From Bipalium vagum (Eukaryota > Platyhelminthes > Tricladida > Geoplanidae), in the NCBI GenBank assembly GCA_037834085.1, contig JBBMKC010238443.1:1-21369 (forward strand): a stretch of DNA of 21,369 nt. The letters are read 5' to 3'. Of the stretch, positions 1 through 11,599 are shown one piece after another. Numbering within the stretch: the stretch's first letter is position 1; each line of letters opens with the position of its first letter. Both the position numbers and the translations under genes were made by a program. Under the pieces are notes generated by a model, which saw only the letters and a program-made list of their open reading frames with translations, did not search any database and had not been told where the DNA came from.

Positions 1-67
<67 letters not shown>
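1..67. repeat. (TTA)n microsatellite
   Basis: An almost perfect run of the trinucleotide TTA fills the left edge of the window. By position it lies just beyond the last visible exon of the minus-strand SPA17-like gene, so it is probably inside that gene's next intron. Confidence 0.97.
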
Positions 68-68
<1 letters not shown>

Positions 69-100
69 TATTAACAAACAATTAAAGTCAAAATATTTAC

Positions 101-2686
101 TTCTAAGCTCAAATCTTCCGTGTTCGGATGGGGAATGGAGTGAGTGACTACTCCTGCAGTCTCCTGTAAGAAGATGGAATATTTTAGGAGAAATGTCAAT
201 AACAGAATAATAATAATGAAGAAATATAAAATTGATTTTTCGGTTTGTGGCATATATATAAATCAAACCAATCAATTAAACACCTTGCATGAGCCAATTG
301 ATATATAAAGCAAGAGAAATATTATATAATCAAGATGCAAAAGACAATCATAATCTAAGGACACTATATTCAATAACTAATCAAAATATAATCAATATAT
401 AATCAATATATAATCAATATATAATGAACATTTCGACAGCGGCGGAGGTGATGGTGCTGTTCTTTTATAGGACGCCCCTTTCAGCATGCTTCTAACCACA
501 CAATCTCGCGTGCACGCAAGGTCAAACACACCCACAGCCACACCCACACAGGCATTACACGAGCTCTCTGTCAAAATCAATAGGCAAACCTCAATGGTTT
601 TACGAGTTCGAAAACCTTTATAAACCGATTGAATCTTCAGAGCTGCCTTCTCAACTTCCGGATCGTTGAGATCGATGTCCACAGCATCGTCAATGTTGTG
701 TGCCAAACTTTTCTCAGGCTTTTTTAGAAGTGACAAAAAGAGGAAAAATAATTTTTGTTTTACAAACCAGAAAAAATGTATTTTCGTATGATTTTTTGCA
801 GAGAAATTTCACTTTGTTCTTTGATTGATTTTGAAACTTTATTCTCGATTTGTTTTAATTTTTAAATTATTAAATTTATTATTATAATTATTCTTTTTAT
901 TACTATCATTTTTATTATTATCATTATTCATAATAATTATTATTTAATATTATTTATGTTTTATTATTTATTATATTATATGTTTATTATATTATTATTT
1001 ATTATTTATATATATTATATTATATATATTTTATATTATATATTTTATATTATATATTTTAATATTACATTTTTTATTAAGCGCTTACAATTAATATTTT
1101 AATATTAATATTTTAATATTAATATTATCACTCTTTAACTTTTATAAATAGTACATTACTATTATAAATAGTGTATTACCATTAATATTATAATTCCTTA
1201 TTTTTATTTTTATCATCAAATGTTTAGTATTATTTAAAACATTTTATTAGAAATAAAATTATAAATAAAATAATAATTTTATAAAATATTTAAATAAAAT
1301 ATCAATAAAAACGTTCCTTACTTCGTTACTGGGTTCACGATTCTCTTCTTCGGTAATTATAAAAGATTCATCTTTGGTTAACTGATTGATCTACCCATTT
1401 TTTGAAACAATGTTTTAAGGTAAGGACAAAAAATTTCAATGTTATAATATTTATAAATTTTATTTAATATATATTATCGCCAATCAGTTTTATTATTACT
1501 TTACTATTACTGATAATTATTAAAATAATTTGATTAGTTCTTTTCATTAATACAATTAATTATTAATCTTATTATTATTTTTTATTACTTGTTATTTTTT
1601 GATTATTGATTTTTATTTTTTATTTTAACAGTTTTTTATTTCATTAATTATTTACACTTTTACTATAATCATTATTAATATAAATTCTATTTTATTTTAT
1701 TTTATTATTATTGGTAATTATATATATAATATATATTAAAATTATAAATATATATTAAAATTATTACTTCTGAAACCGTTTCCTGGTTGATATTTTTATC
1801 CTTAATTTGAAAATGATATTTTATTTTTATAAAAAAATATTAAAAATAATGATAAAAAGTCAATAATTTTATAGTTCTCTTTATGAAAGAAATAAAAAAT
1901 GTTTCATAATTAAGTTTTGTACACAATTATTTAAACTAATTTTAAATTAGAAAAAAATATTATTTAGTTGTGGTTAGACATGAAAATTTTTTGTACTTCC
2001 TTTTTCTTTAAGTTTTTTTAGTCTTTAGTAAAATAATATTTAATTGTTTAACAACAAATGTATCAATAAAAATAATTAATTAGAATAAAGTGATACAAAG
2101 CTTAATATTCTTAAGCTCTCCTTCGCTTCTTCTTTAAAAAAGATCGAAAAAATCAAAAATAAAGTTTATGAACTTCAAACTTACTGATTTTTAATAATAA
2201 TTATTATAATCATTATTATGAGTAGTATTAAATTATTGTTGTAATTATTATTAATATCACCATTATATTTCTTATTATTTTTAATTTTTTTAAATTATTT
2301 TTTATTTATTATAAGAAGATTATTCAAGCTTCTTTTATTTTTAACTATGTAAATCTAAATTTAAATAATAATTATAATAATAATAAGTTATTCAATCATT
2401 ATTGTTCTCAAATTTTTAACATTTTATTGAAAAAGATAAATAATGATCAATAAAAAATATATATAATTATAAAAAAGATGACAATTTTAAATACTTACTT
2501 GTAAATGAATATCGGAATTTGACCTAAAATTTAAATAGAAATAATAATTTTAATAATAATAATAAGAGTTAATAATAATAAAATTTAATAATAATTAACA
2601 TTAAAAATATATTAAAATAAATATTATCAATAATAAATATAAATAAGTTTAAGAGAATTTATAATTTATTACTACTAATAATCAAT

Positions 2687-2739
<53 letters not shown>

Positions 2740-4072
2740 TGTTATTGTTATTGCTATTATGAGAATTGTTATTAATAGGAAAAGTAATTAAATGAAACAT
2801 AATTATTGATAATGATAAATAAAACTTAATTATAGTAATAAAAAATTATATTATTATTTATTTTTATATAAAATATTCATGAATTTTATTAAGTATTCAA
2901 AATTTTGAGAATCAAAGAAACACAATGTTATTTATTTGATTTAATCTTAAAATTCTTATTCTCTTCGGTAAAAACATTAAATCATTAATGGATTAATTTA
3001 AAAATTTACAAAGTAAATAATTTTTTAAAATTTATTTTAATTTAAATATTTTCTAAAATTACCGTAAAGTACCGGGGATAAACCGCACCATACGTATAAG
3101 GCGCACTCATGTTTAAAAATAGATTTCATTTTTCTTTAGATAAGGCGTTTATCCACATATAAGGCGCACAACAAATATTTGTTTTAATAATTCATTTTAA
3201 TGTAAAAAATGTGTTTAATTTAAAACTAGACATTCATATAGTGCAGAACATAAGCTGAAGGTGGTGGGGTTTGCAGAAAAAAATGGCAATCGTGCGGCTG
3301 GGCGAGAGTGTTCAAGAAATGTTAAAATGGTTGGAAAATATATTCTTTCTTTAAACCAAAATCATTATAATTAGCATCCATTTTTTTTCTGTTTATGATA
3401 ATTATTATTATTCAAACAAATTAATTCTTCATTTTTTAAATCAAAATAATTACAATTTGGTTTGTTTAAATATTCAATTTAGTCATTCTCGATATCAACC
3501 AAATGCTCGATAACTCGTTAACATATCAATATAATTAAATGGGAAATCATTATATTTACCTCACGCTTTGTCGTTCCAAATGTCCACGAACAGACGCCTG
3601 AATGATGATGGCAGCCTTTTCTTCTTTCATCGAATCGACCTCCTTCTTGGCTGCATGTCTCCGGAATTCAGACTGGATAATTACTGCTGCCGACTGCTGT
3701 TCTTCATTGTTTCGGTTGGTGTTGTGATTCTGATTTTGATAATGGTCAAATAATACCACGATATCTACAACAAAAACACCCAACCTTAAAGCAATGATTG
3801 TTGTAGAACCGATCGTCTAATTTGGCCCCCAATAGAGCTAAATCGTCGTAACCAGTCTCTAGAATCCAAAAAAAGATTTGTCAATCACTTTACAAAGTTT
3901 AAATTCTCGTCTTTTAACCTTGACGTTTTCGTAATAATTCCTCGAAATAATCTGCAGCAAAGCTGTAGATATTTTCCGGCTGGCATCTCAAAACTTCTCT
4001 TGCCAATCCTTCCAGAACATTTTGGAATCCTTTGGGTACTCTTAATCTGGTATTCGAGAACGGAACTGCCAT
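101..4072 (-). CDS. SPA17: SPA17-like RIIa/IQ-motif protein, 3' end beyond window
   Basis: Homologue of sperm surface protein 17, a flagellum/cilium protein that docks A-kinase anchoring partners through an RIIa domain and binds calmodulin through IQ motifs. Exons on the minus strand: 4072-3919, 3858-3785, 3729-3560, 2523-2499, 1800-1768, 1390-1322, 718-590, 163-101. All joins use GT-AG and keep frame, giving about 239 codons with no stop before the last donor (GAA|GTAAAT at 101/100). The start ATG at 4072 opens with MAVPFSNTRLRVPKGFQNVL, close to vertebrate MSIPFSNTHYRIPQGFGNLL. Residues 10-50 are the RIIa dimerisation/docking region; FYNNHCF (exon 2) matches FYNNHAF of vertebrate SPA17. IQ motifs lie near residues 92-107, 117-132 and 202-217 (IIQSEFRRHAAKK, IIQASVRGHLERQ, KIQSVYKGFRTRK). 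Human SPA17 has 151 residues and one IQ motif, so this is an extended form. Exons 1-3 and 718-590 are secure; the 25-nt and 33-nt exons rest on splice sites and phase. The intron 3784-3730 is only 55 nt and its acceptor could be shifted. Confidence 0.9.
386..425. repeat. 11-bp tandem repeat
   Basis: Three perfect copies of ATATAATCAAT (386-396, 397-407, 408-418) followed by a partial copy. It lies in the intron between the 718-590 and 163-101 exons of the SPA17-like gene. No function is evident. Confidence 0.9.
2681..2740. repeat. (TAA)n microsatellite
   Basis: Run of TAA triplets within the intron between the 3729-3560 and 2523-2499 exons of the SPA17-like gene. The surrounding 2530-3050 sequence is AT-rich with no supported exon. 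Confidence 0.93.
3060..3375 (+). mobile_element. 5' fragment of a pogo/Tigger-like DNA transposon
   Basis: The fragment starts with a terminal-repeat-like CCGTAAAGTACCGG (3063-3076). It is followed by three copies of the subterminal motif ATAAGGCG(CAC) at 3095, 3140 and 3159. From 3243 an open frame reads HKLKVVGFAEKNGNRAAGRE, which matches the N-terminal helix-turn-helix of pogo-like transposases (typically FKLKVVEFAE..GNRAAAREF). The frame runs to a stop near 3375 and no initiator ATG is visible. The order terminal repeat, subterminal repeats, DNA-binding domain is that of an element's left end; no matching right end is present, so the copy is truncated and dead. It sits in an intron of the SPA17-like gene, antisense to it. 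Confidence 0.8.
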
Positions 4073-4133
4073 TTTAATTCAACAAATTCAATGAGATTTC
4101 AGAATTTTTTAAAAACACTTAAGATAAAATTTC

Positions 4134-4146
4134 GTAACTAAGCAAC
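4134..4146. promoter_or_regulatory. X-box-like (RFX) site upstream of SPA17-like gene
   Basis: The sequence GTAACTAAGCAAC reads as two X-box half sites, GTAACT and AGCAAC, separated by one base. It lies 62-74 bp upstream of the SPA17-like start codon. RFX factors commonly drive ciliary and flagellar genes through sites in this position. The first half-site deviates from consensus, so this is a plausible but unproven element. Confidence 0.4.
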
Positions 4147-4149
4147 CTG

Positions 4150-5390
4150 TAAATTATAACAAATTAATTAAATCAAAATTTCAATATTATTAATTTCATT
4201 TAAAATTTTGAATATTTTTGGTTTTGTTGAAATTAATTTGCTAAGAATAAGACTTGTTTATTTTTTTTAAACAAATTTAAAATATTTAAAACTTTGCATC
4301 ATTTAATGAAGTATAATTTATAAAACCTCTATTAACATTTTATTCATATTTATTTAATAAAGTTAAAAAATGAAAAATTTGACAAAAAAAAATTTATTTA
4401 ATGATGTAAAAAATGAATTGACTGAATTTCATTTCTTGAAACATTTGTTTAATATTTAATTTACAAAATAATTGAATTTTTATTTTCTCATTTATTTTTT
4501 TTATTTAAATTTTATTTTCAATTTAACTTATTTTCTCATAAATTTCATCTCACATTGCTCTAGAACAGTGACAAAGATGAACATGTTTTGTAGAAAAAGA
4601 ACTTTTTTCAAATGAATTATACTTAGTTTAACTTTCTTTATTCGCGTGATATAAATATAGATTACAAGATACACGAATAGTTCATCTAATATCTATTTTC
4701 CTTTATTGAGACACTACACCAGCAAATAATAATGTTTAGTTTGTATTGAACTAGTGACTATATACTGGTGGATAGATAATTAGACCGACCTTGTGGAACT
4801 TCCATTCAAAACTGATCTACGCCTTGGAATTGACGTGTCCAAGGAATAAACGTCCCGGATATCACAGATCGTATCTCGAACTGTCGTGTCTTTTTGTGAG
4901 ATATCAGAATGTTCAACATTCTTCATCAATTTCAGATCTCTTTAGTAATTTAAATGGCTTATCATAAGTTAGGTCCACAGCGAAAGTTTTATGAATTACT
5001 ATGACTCTGATACCTCCCTCGATCGTTTCTCACATCACTACAAATGCAAACTAAATTACTTTAACTATTAAAAAACTGCTTAAACACTAATTTTCACACT
5101 AACTTCTTATTTACTAATCCATATTTTAATTGTGAGACATTGATTTCTTTCATACTAAGCTTAAACATTTCATGTAACCATTAAAAGAAATATCTTTTAC
5201 CAATTTTTAATATTTCGTAAATTAATTTATTAATCGTACGATAAAATTTTTATTAAATTGTTTTAGACATTGAAAATTATTTTTCGTCAAAAGGAGTGTT
5301 TAGATAAACTATTTTTTATCCTTCGAAATAATGTTTTACCTTATGATGACCCATCGTCAAGGATGAAGAAAGGCCTAAGAACCCATTTAA
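4150..5390. other. Intergenic, no supported gene
   Basis: 4150-4560 is AT-rich without coding features. 4560-5060 is more complex and less AT-rich but has no sustained open frame. It includes an inverted repeat CCTTGGA/TCCAAGG at about 4813-4835 and looks like decayed repeat DNA of unknown type. 5060-5390 shows nothing beyond the approach to the mariner relic. Confidence 0.6.
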
Positions 5391-5394
5391 GCGT

Positions 5395-5938
5395 TTCAAA
5401 GAAGGTGGTTTTATTTTAAAAGACCATTCTCATTGTAGTCAGCCATCAATATTGATAAATGAGAATTTGATGACAATATTTGATAAAGTTTTGTGTTGAT
5501 TTAGGAAAAGAATGCATCACTTTTACTTTATGCACAAGAAATCTAGACAAGATCCAGAACTTACTAATACTGAGAGAAACAAGCACGTCAAAAATGTACT
5601 ATGACATCCGATAAGAATTTGGTCTATCTATTCAATCAAGATAGACTGGAGCAATGTGTTCTGATTGGCTACTTTCCACTAGATTAGGCGAGAAAGTTAT
5701 GATTTGCGTCTGGTTGAATTTTGAATGTATCTTACAATTTGAAATTTTTCCACGTGGGAAAACCATAAACGCCGTGCTTTACTATCGGAACCTGAAGATA
5801 AAACACCCAGATTTGATTAGTCAAAAGCATAAACCATTATAACAGAGCAACCACAAGTTACATAGACCAGATGCTGCTCCGTCTAATTACGACTTCTTTC
5901 GTTCAATGGAAATTTTTTTAAATAGGTCGAAGTTTTTA
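5395..5938 (+). mobile_element. Mariner transposase relic
   Basis: Broken mariner transposase read in several frames. FKEGGFILKDHSHCSQPSI near 5395 corresponds to the conserved FRSGDFSLKD..RSGRPS segment. The frame around 5690-5840 contains VMICVWLNFECILQFEI and PRGKTINAVLYYRNLK, matching VMLCVWWDWKGIIHYEL and PPGKTINSDLYCQQL of mariners. APSNYDFFRSMEIFLNRSKF near 5873-5935 matches the catalytic APSDYHLFRSL block, with the catalytic Asp replaced by Asn. Frameshifts, stops and the lost Asp show it is inactive. The C-terminal end and terminal repeats are not recognised. Confidence 0.88.
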
Positions 5939-6289
5939 GTTGTTTGATTCATTCAATTGCTTACACGTATAGGAACAAGTGAAGGGGTCAGTAACGTTTC
6001 GAGCTAAGATTACGACAGGGTTCATAGTGAAATAATATCGTAACAAAATGATCATAGTGAAACTTTATCAAAACGCAAAAATTACACAAAAATCTTAATT
6101 AGTCAAATAGTGAAATGTCTAGAAATCACGAAATCAACTGATACAATGTCAACAAAAATATAAAAATAAGTCAAATGATCACAAAATGAATAAAACAAAT
6201 TATAATATTAACGATAAAGTAGTTTATGATTTTAAATTTCACAAGAATGTAAAAGAGATAATAATTAAAAATCACAAAAAGAAAATAAA

Positions 6290-6605
6290 AGGAAATCTAT
6301 AATAACCTCACCAGAAGCAACAAGGGATCTCCGGGTCGTCCTCTATGTCCTTTTCAGGTTACCTAGGGATTCCAAAAATCGCTGGGTTCCCTTGGTAAAT
6401 CCGTTGGCATTGTCATCATAATGGAAAAAATTGAAATCAAATTACTGGAGCAAATAATTCTGGGTGGCTTTCTGGGAATAGCCATTTCTTTATATAGTCT
6501 TACATATCTGTCTATGATTACCAATCCCTAAACTTTGAGACGGCTATTTCCCCTAATAGCAATTAATTCTAATTTTATCGCCTTGCCGAGATAAAGTTAG
6601 TCAAA
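6290..6605. repeat. Dispersed repeat family, copy A
   Basis: Shares ordered blocks with 12540-12726: ATAATAACCTCACCAGAAGC against ATAATATCGTTCTCACAGGA, GGTTACCTAGGGATTCC (6356) against GGTCGCCTAGGGGTTCC (12608), AATAGCAATTAATTCT (6555) against AATAGCCAATTAATTCT (12670), and CGAGATA near 6587 against 12715. Both copies have an A-rich left flank. No coding capacity. Solo long terminal repeats would fit, but no terminal dinucleotides or target duplications could be fixed. Confidence 0.6.
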
Positions 6606-8839
6606 TTTTAATTAAAAATATAATTTATTGTCCTCACAACGGGAAATATTTTTTATATTAAAATTTAATTAATTCAAATTTAAATCAAAATCTCGACGAC
6701 GATTTTTTATATTATTATAAAGTCTTTCTCTTTTAAAAGTTGTAAAGTTTTATCATATTTTATTTCGTTTTCAATTGATTTATTTCATGATGTAATAGTG
6801 TTAAATTTTCTGCTTTTGAAATCGATCACTTTATATTAATTTGAATATTTTTGTTTTTATATTAAGTATAGAATTAAATTTATAACTGTAAATTCATAAT
6901 TAAAATTTTGATCAAATATTAATGGATATTGTAATTTGAAAATACTATCTGATTTTTTTAGTTTTGATTATGTGATGCCGATATTTTTATTTTATTGATA
7001 TTTCAGTTTGATAAATTAAAAATTCTAATTAGTTTTAATTTTTTCATTGTGATTTTTCACCAAAGAATTTTATTGATTTTTTATTTATTAAATATCTAAG
7101 TATTGAGTAAGTGAACGAGATTAACATGTTACCCAGACATGAGAGAGGTTACAGGTTTTTAAAAACATTTTGGCTGTTGGATTTCTTAATTAATTTACTT
7201 ACTATTTAATAAATTATCGAAAAACAATTTTAAAATGAGTTCAGAATAAAACAGAATATTAATAATTATATTATGCAATAAAAAATTCATTTACTCATTA
7301 CTAAAATAAAATAATAAATAAAAAAAATTAAAAATATTTGAATTAAATTTTAAGAATTTTATGAATTTATTTAATTTTAATATAAATAAAACCTATTTGT
7401 TTTAACCAATTTGTATAAACATAAAAATATTATTTTTGTTATATCTAAAATGGCATTTTGTGAAAATATTCCACTGAAATTTCATACATTTCTATTTCCA
7501 TATGATTATTTATCGAAAACAATACTGAATATAAAGAAATAAAGGCAATTATTTATTTATTGAAATTTATTTTTTAAATGTCATTTTTATTTATTTTCAT
7601 TGGTTAATAATTATTTAAACAAGATGATCATTTTTCAGATACTGTAATTTTAATTATTACAATTTCTGTAGGGTTTCTTGTTGCACGATATATGTTTAAT
7701 AATTTCACAAATTATTCTAGTCTCAATTTTGAGATTACTTACATATTTATATAATAATTGTCATATTGCCATTCATTCTCAGAAAACGGAGAAATAATTA
7801 TTACGATAATATAAATAAAATGTGTATCGGGTTTTCATATTTTACCTTTTCTTCCAATAATATAGAATTTTGGGTTAATTATTAGTTAATTTATTGGTAA
7901 TATTGATTTAATTGTTGAAGATCAACCCCCAATTAACCTCTGTCTTCAAAATTATATGGTTATTTTCTGAGATTATTTTCATTTTTAACAGGTTATCCTC
8001 CCTTAATATATGCGAGAGTATTTTTCTATATTTTGATTTTCAAGAATTTTTAAAATAAATTATCCTTTTCTCTTTCTCTGGATTACAGATTTTTCTCTTT
8101 ATAGATTTATTAATTAATATCTTTTTCACTTTTTTCTTAAAACTCTTTATTCTTAGGTATAGAGCTCATTCTTTTATCATCGTTGTTAGTTGTATCTGAC
8201 TATATGTATGGTTCTTGCGAAAAAAATCACAGAAATTTAGTTAAATGCAAATTTCTAATATTTTTACCTAAAAATATCAATAAGTGAAGGTCATTACAGA
8301 TTTTGTTTAAAATATTAAAAAATTTAAATTTGATTTATTTTTATGCGTACGCAGTTTTTGAAATATAGGTCAGATGACTAAGCAAAAAACTCACATTGTT
8401 TTCTTTGGTTTATCTCCAAACGGAATCTGACTATCAAACGCAGAAAAATTGTAAAATTAAATAGTTTTAATGATAATCAATATTTCGGTTGATTTGTAAC
8501 AGTTATGTGGACTATTTATAAAAGGGAACCTTGATAAGCAACTTAAGCAATGGGAGAATAATCAAAAGTATTCAATAAAGTTTTTCTAATTGCTTTTCTG
8601 AGTGTACAAGATTTTGTATATTTTTTTTTAACTCAAAGTACAAGAAAATATTTCAATGACAGCACGGACTGTTTTACACAGAAATACATCATTGTCAATA
8701 TATTTTGCCTATTTATAAAAATATATTTGATTTTTAAGTTTTTTTTATGGTGCTTTGATCATTATTTATCGATTTTCTGTGTTGTCTATTTATAGTAATA
8801 ACAGCTATATATACATATTTGCAATGCATTAATTGTTAC
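6606..8839. other. Long AT-rich intergenic stretch
   Basis: Both strands are dense in stops and homopolymer A/T runs. I see no exon with paired splice sites, no transposase motif and no RNA gene. A palindrome TGCGTACGCA near 8343 is isolated. The stretch probably holds old, decayed non-coding DNA downstream of the gene ending at 9018. Confidence 0.6.
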
Positions 8840-9017
8840 TTTATTTACTAATTCAAAATGTAACAACTGAAGGTAGAACTTTTCTAATTAGAATATCGTA
8901 CCGCAAATAACAGTAACGTTAGTACAGCGGAAATGTAAAAAATGCTGCACCATCAACATAAAAAATCATAAGTAACATTTAGCAAAAATTTCTGAGAAAG
9001 ATCTTTTTTAGATTCTC

Positions 9018-10121
9018 TTAGGTCAGAGCGTTTAATGAAAAACTTTTCTGGTGATAATTCACAGACCTTATGTTATTCTGGAAATATTCATTAACGAATT
9101 TTCGGATATCCTGAAAGAAGATGACATTTTTCCTTACCGCTTTCATATGAGGCAGACGAGTAAGTGAGGAGGAAAATTCGACTGGAATGATGATGTCAAA
9201 AGAATTCTTGATCCAGATGTCATGAAAACGTTTGCTGGCCAGACAAAGCACTTTCCCATGTCTCTGGTTGAGTAAATCGTATGGTCTCACCGGAATCCTG
9301 TAAAAACAGTACCAACACACAATCAAATACATATTACAGGAACATTGTTTGAGTACTCATGTGTTCTAAAAAATTAATTGATCCATATTTTTGACCTGGA
9401 CCCTATGAAATCAGAAAATTACTTATGCTGAAAAATTATTTTGAGCAAAATTTTAAAAAACAAATGCTGAGGAGATCATACTTTCAACAAGACAGTGCAT
9501 CTGCACATTTGAGTATAATAATGGATACATTTTTTGATAATATATTTCATCAAAGATGGATTGAACATGAATGTTGGGTTCGCTTTAAACATAATATCTC
9601 ATCGAACACTATCATTTGGGTTATCTAAAGAACAAGTTTCATCTTCGTTCTATATCCAATATTGACGAATAAAATCAGAGACTTGTGGAGGCCTGTCATA
9701 AAATAAATGAATCAGCTGAAGTTCGCGTTTCATGTTATATATACATAATAATGAGCACCATTTTGAACACCTTCTAACATTGTACCCTTTCGTATATAGA
9801 AAATTTTGATAATAAAAGATTGTCAGCTTTTAACTCACATTTATAACAGGTTATAAAAATAGAGTGACATATGGAACACCATGTGCATTGGTGTAAAGAC
9901 TTAAAAATAATGTACTTCTCATCTTTTATTTATTTTACTAAGACATAAACAGACATAATTACTCAAAATAATACTTTATATATATTAATAATAATTTTAT
10001 TTTTTATTAAACCCGAATTGGAATTCAAGAAAATTCCGTTAACGCAAACGTTTCATGTGGGACTCACTAGAATCCATGGTAGCCTGTCTCCCTTACTTAC
10101 AGTTCCGAGAAGCTCAGACAC
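9018..10121 (-). CDS. Unrecognised gene, probable 3' exons
   Basis: Function not recognised. The last exon appears to run 9297-9018. It has a strong acceptor (GTTTTTACAG, ending 9298), about 93 codons without a stop, then TAA. The frame begins IPVRPYDLLNQRHGKVLCLA and has normal codon and amino-acid variety, unlike the AT-rich surroundings. A possible upstream 21-nt exon at 10121-10101 has TTTCAG before it and GTAAGT after it. It joins in phase to read CLSFSEL before IPVRPY. A second donor/acceptor pair inside the last exon (9137/9111) is only 27 nt apart and in frame, so I treat it as coding. A polyadenylation signal AATAAA lies on this strand at 8845-8840. A transposon relic occupies the intron between these exons. 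Upstream exons may lie far to the right. Confidence 0.5.
9425..9787 (+). mobile_element. Tc/mariner-type transposase relic
   Basis: The open segment 9425-9628 reads MLKNYFEQNFKKQMLRRSYF then QQDSASAH, the FQQDGAPAH block holding the second catalytic Asp of IS630/Tc1/mariner transposases, followed by a DTFFDNIFHQRWI segment. After frame changes, GYLKNKF near 9618 matches the common GYLK.KV motif, and EHHFEHLLTL near 9752 matches the usual C-terminal GGHFEHLL. The WPPRSPDL segment is missing or scrambled, so the copy is dead. It lies in an intron of the minus-strand gene ending at 9018. Confidence 0.8.
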
Positions 10122-10549
10122 CTGAAATTAAATGGATTCCATATTAACGAACATAATAATTAAAGCAATGTACAATATTAACAAATGAATTCTTTGACAA
10201 AGGTCTGTGAGAAGATATCGTAGTCTAATTTCCTTAAAATTTGGCACATGGCTGCAAGTGACAAGAATCCTTACAATTTCGTTATAATATCTTCATCGAC
10301 TGCTTCAGTGCATTATCAGTCCTTCTTCTTCCTTGTATACTGCCTACTACCTGTCATAACAAATCAATTTTGAAAATTGTCTTTCATGGATTTATTAAAA
10401 ATATTTTTTACGAAACTGAATAATGTAATCTCAATTTTTGTATTGGGTGAACACAAAAAAAAGTTTTTTACGTTTACCTATGTTTTACGTATTAAATCTA
10501 TGTTTTACGGATTAAATCCTTAATATTTCACATACCCGATTGTCAGATA

Positions 10550-10990
10550 TGAAATTTGTAAAATGAAATTCCAAGTTTGAATGGTTCATCTTTGTCAAAC
10601 AAGTGTGCTGAATGATTGAGATTGTCATATCTGATCGATATTTTGTCCCAAATGACAATTCGATTTAAAATTTGAACATGTTTATGAGTTTTATTATGGA
10701 AAACCATTTATCCTACTTTTTTATCTTTCCTATTTGACCTAAATGATTTTATGTTGTTTGTTTGCTGAAACAAAAGTTCACTGACAATTCTCAGATATTC
10801 TAACATCGGTTGACATCAACGGGATGATATTCATTTCGACATTAAGAACCTATGATTCTGGGTGACCACGTGGGTCATTTCTGAGGTAACAATTAACTTT
10901 ACGAAATTTGCCGAACCAATTTGATATTGTCTACTGTGTAATAACTGCATTTAAAAAATTATTCTGATGATCTGCGATGCCGTTGTGCAG
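10550..10990 (-). mobile_element. Mariner transposase relic
   Basis: On the minus strand TISNWFGKFRK then LRNDPRGHPES (near 10960-10860) corresponds to the second N-terminal helix-turn-helix and the RSGRPS linker of mariners. Farther on, LNRIVIWDKISIRYDNLNHS and AHLFDKDEP (near 10680-10570) match RIVTGDEKWIRYDN..RSAQWLDKDEP, the region of the first catalytic Asp; the DEK motif has become WDK. In-frame stops confirm it is a pseudogene. The C-terminal part after about 10550 is not recognisable. Confidence 0.75.
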
Positions 10991-11599
10991 TGTAAAAACT
11001 TATTCATAATGATTTCTGATAAATCCATTTTAAATAAAATTGATTAACTAAATCAATTGATTATTATTTATTCAGTTTACAAAGCTTATTCTAAACTATA
11101 GAAATATGTAAATGACCAACATTAAAAACTGAATGGTAAAATATTAAGCCATCCATTAATGTTGGCAATATTATTAACTCCAAATTTCATGCTTGACAAC
11201 CCAATATATATATTTATTTATTTATTTAAAGTTTCATTTTCACTTGTTTTAATGCATAATTTTAATATTATTTTTAAGCCCAATCTTTGTAAATATTTAA
11301 ATTACTTAACGTTGAGGCATAAAGTAAATTTTCCATTGATTTACTTTTACGAATTCAGATTCAACTCGAAACAATGTACTAAGAATGTATGTTTATAGTA
11401 CACGGACAAATACAAATAAAGTTTATTAATATTTACCACAGTCACCTTCAATGTCGTATGTTACCATTTAAATGATCTAATTTCTGACTACCATTTTATT
11501 GAGTTACATTCTTTAGCATAAATTTTAGCAGATATGATTCAAGTTCTTCTTTAGTGTTCTTCTAAGTGAAGGATCACCTATCTATCAATCAGGTTCGTA
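10991..11599. other. AT-rich intergenic/intronic filler
   Basis: No exon with paired splice signals and no transposase block is visible. The open frame at 11159-11398 is composed of low-complexity hydrophobic and aromatic residues typical of AT-rich non-coding DNA. Confidence 0.55.

Noticed and set aside
392-736. Continuous 114-codon minus-strand ORF
   Set aside because: Only 718-590 is supported as coding (IQ motif, splice acceptor at its start). The rest after GAG|GTTTGC is GT-rich intronic sequence; the next in-phase exon with a strong acceptor is 163-101.
2940-2975. Minus-strand TTACCGAAGAGAATAAG resembling part of exon 1390-1322
   Set aside because: Similar short string but no donor site; probably chance rather than a duplicated exon.
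3568-3753. 61-codon plus-strand ORF
   Set aside because: Shadow of the IQ-motif exon on the minus strand.
3765-3784. A 20-nt GT-AG interval between SPA17-like exons 2 and 3
   Set aside because: Too short for a spliceosomal intron, and its use puts the downstream IQ motifs out of frame. The acceptor at 3730 restores frame with a 55-nt intron.
9111-9137. A 27-nt GTAAGG...TTTCAG interval in the terminal exon
   Set aside because: Perfect-looking signals but far below usual intron length; it is a multiple of three and open, so read as coding. A genome with ultra-short introns would change this.
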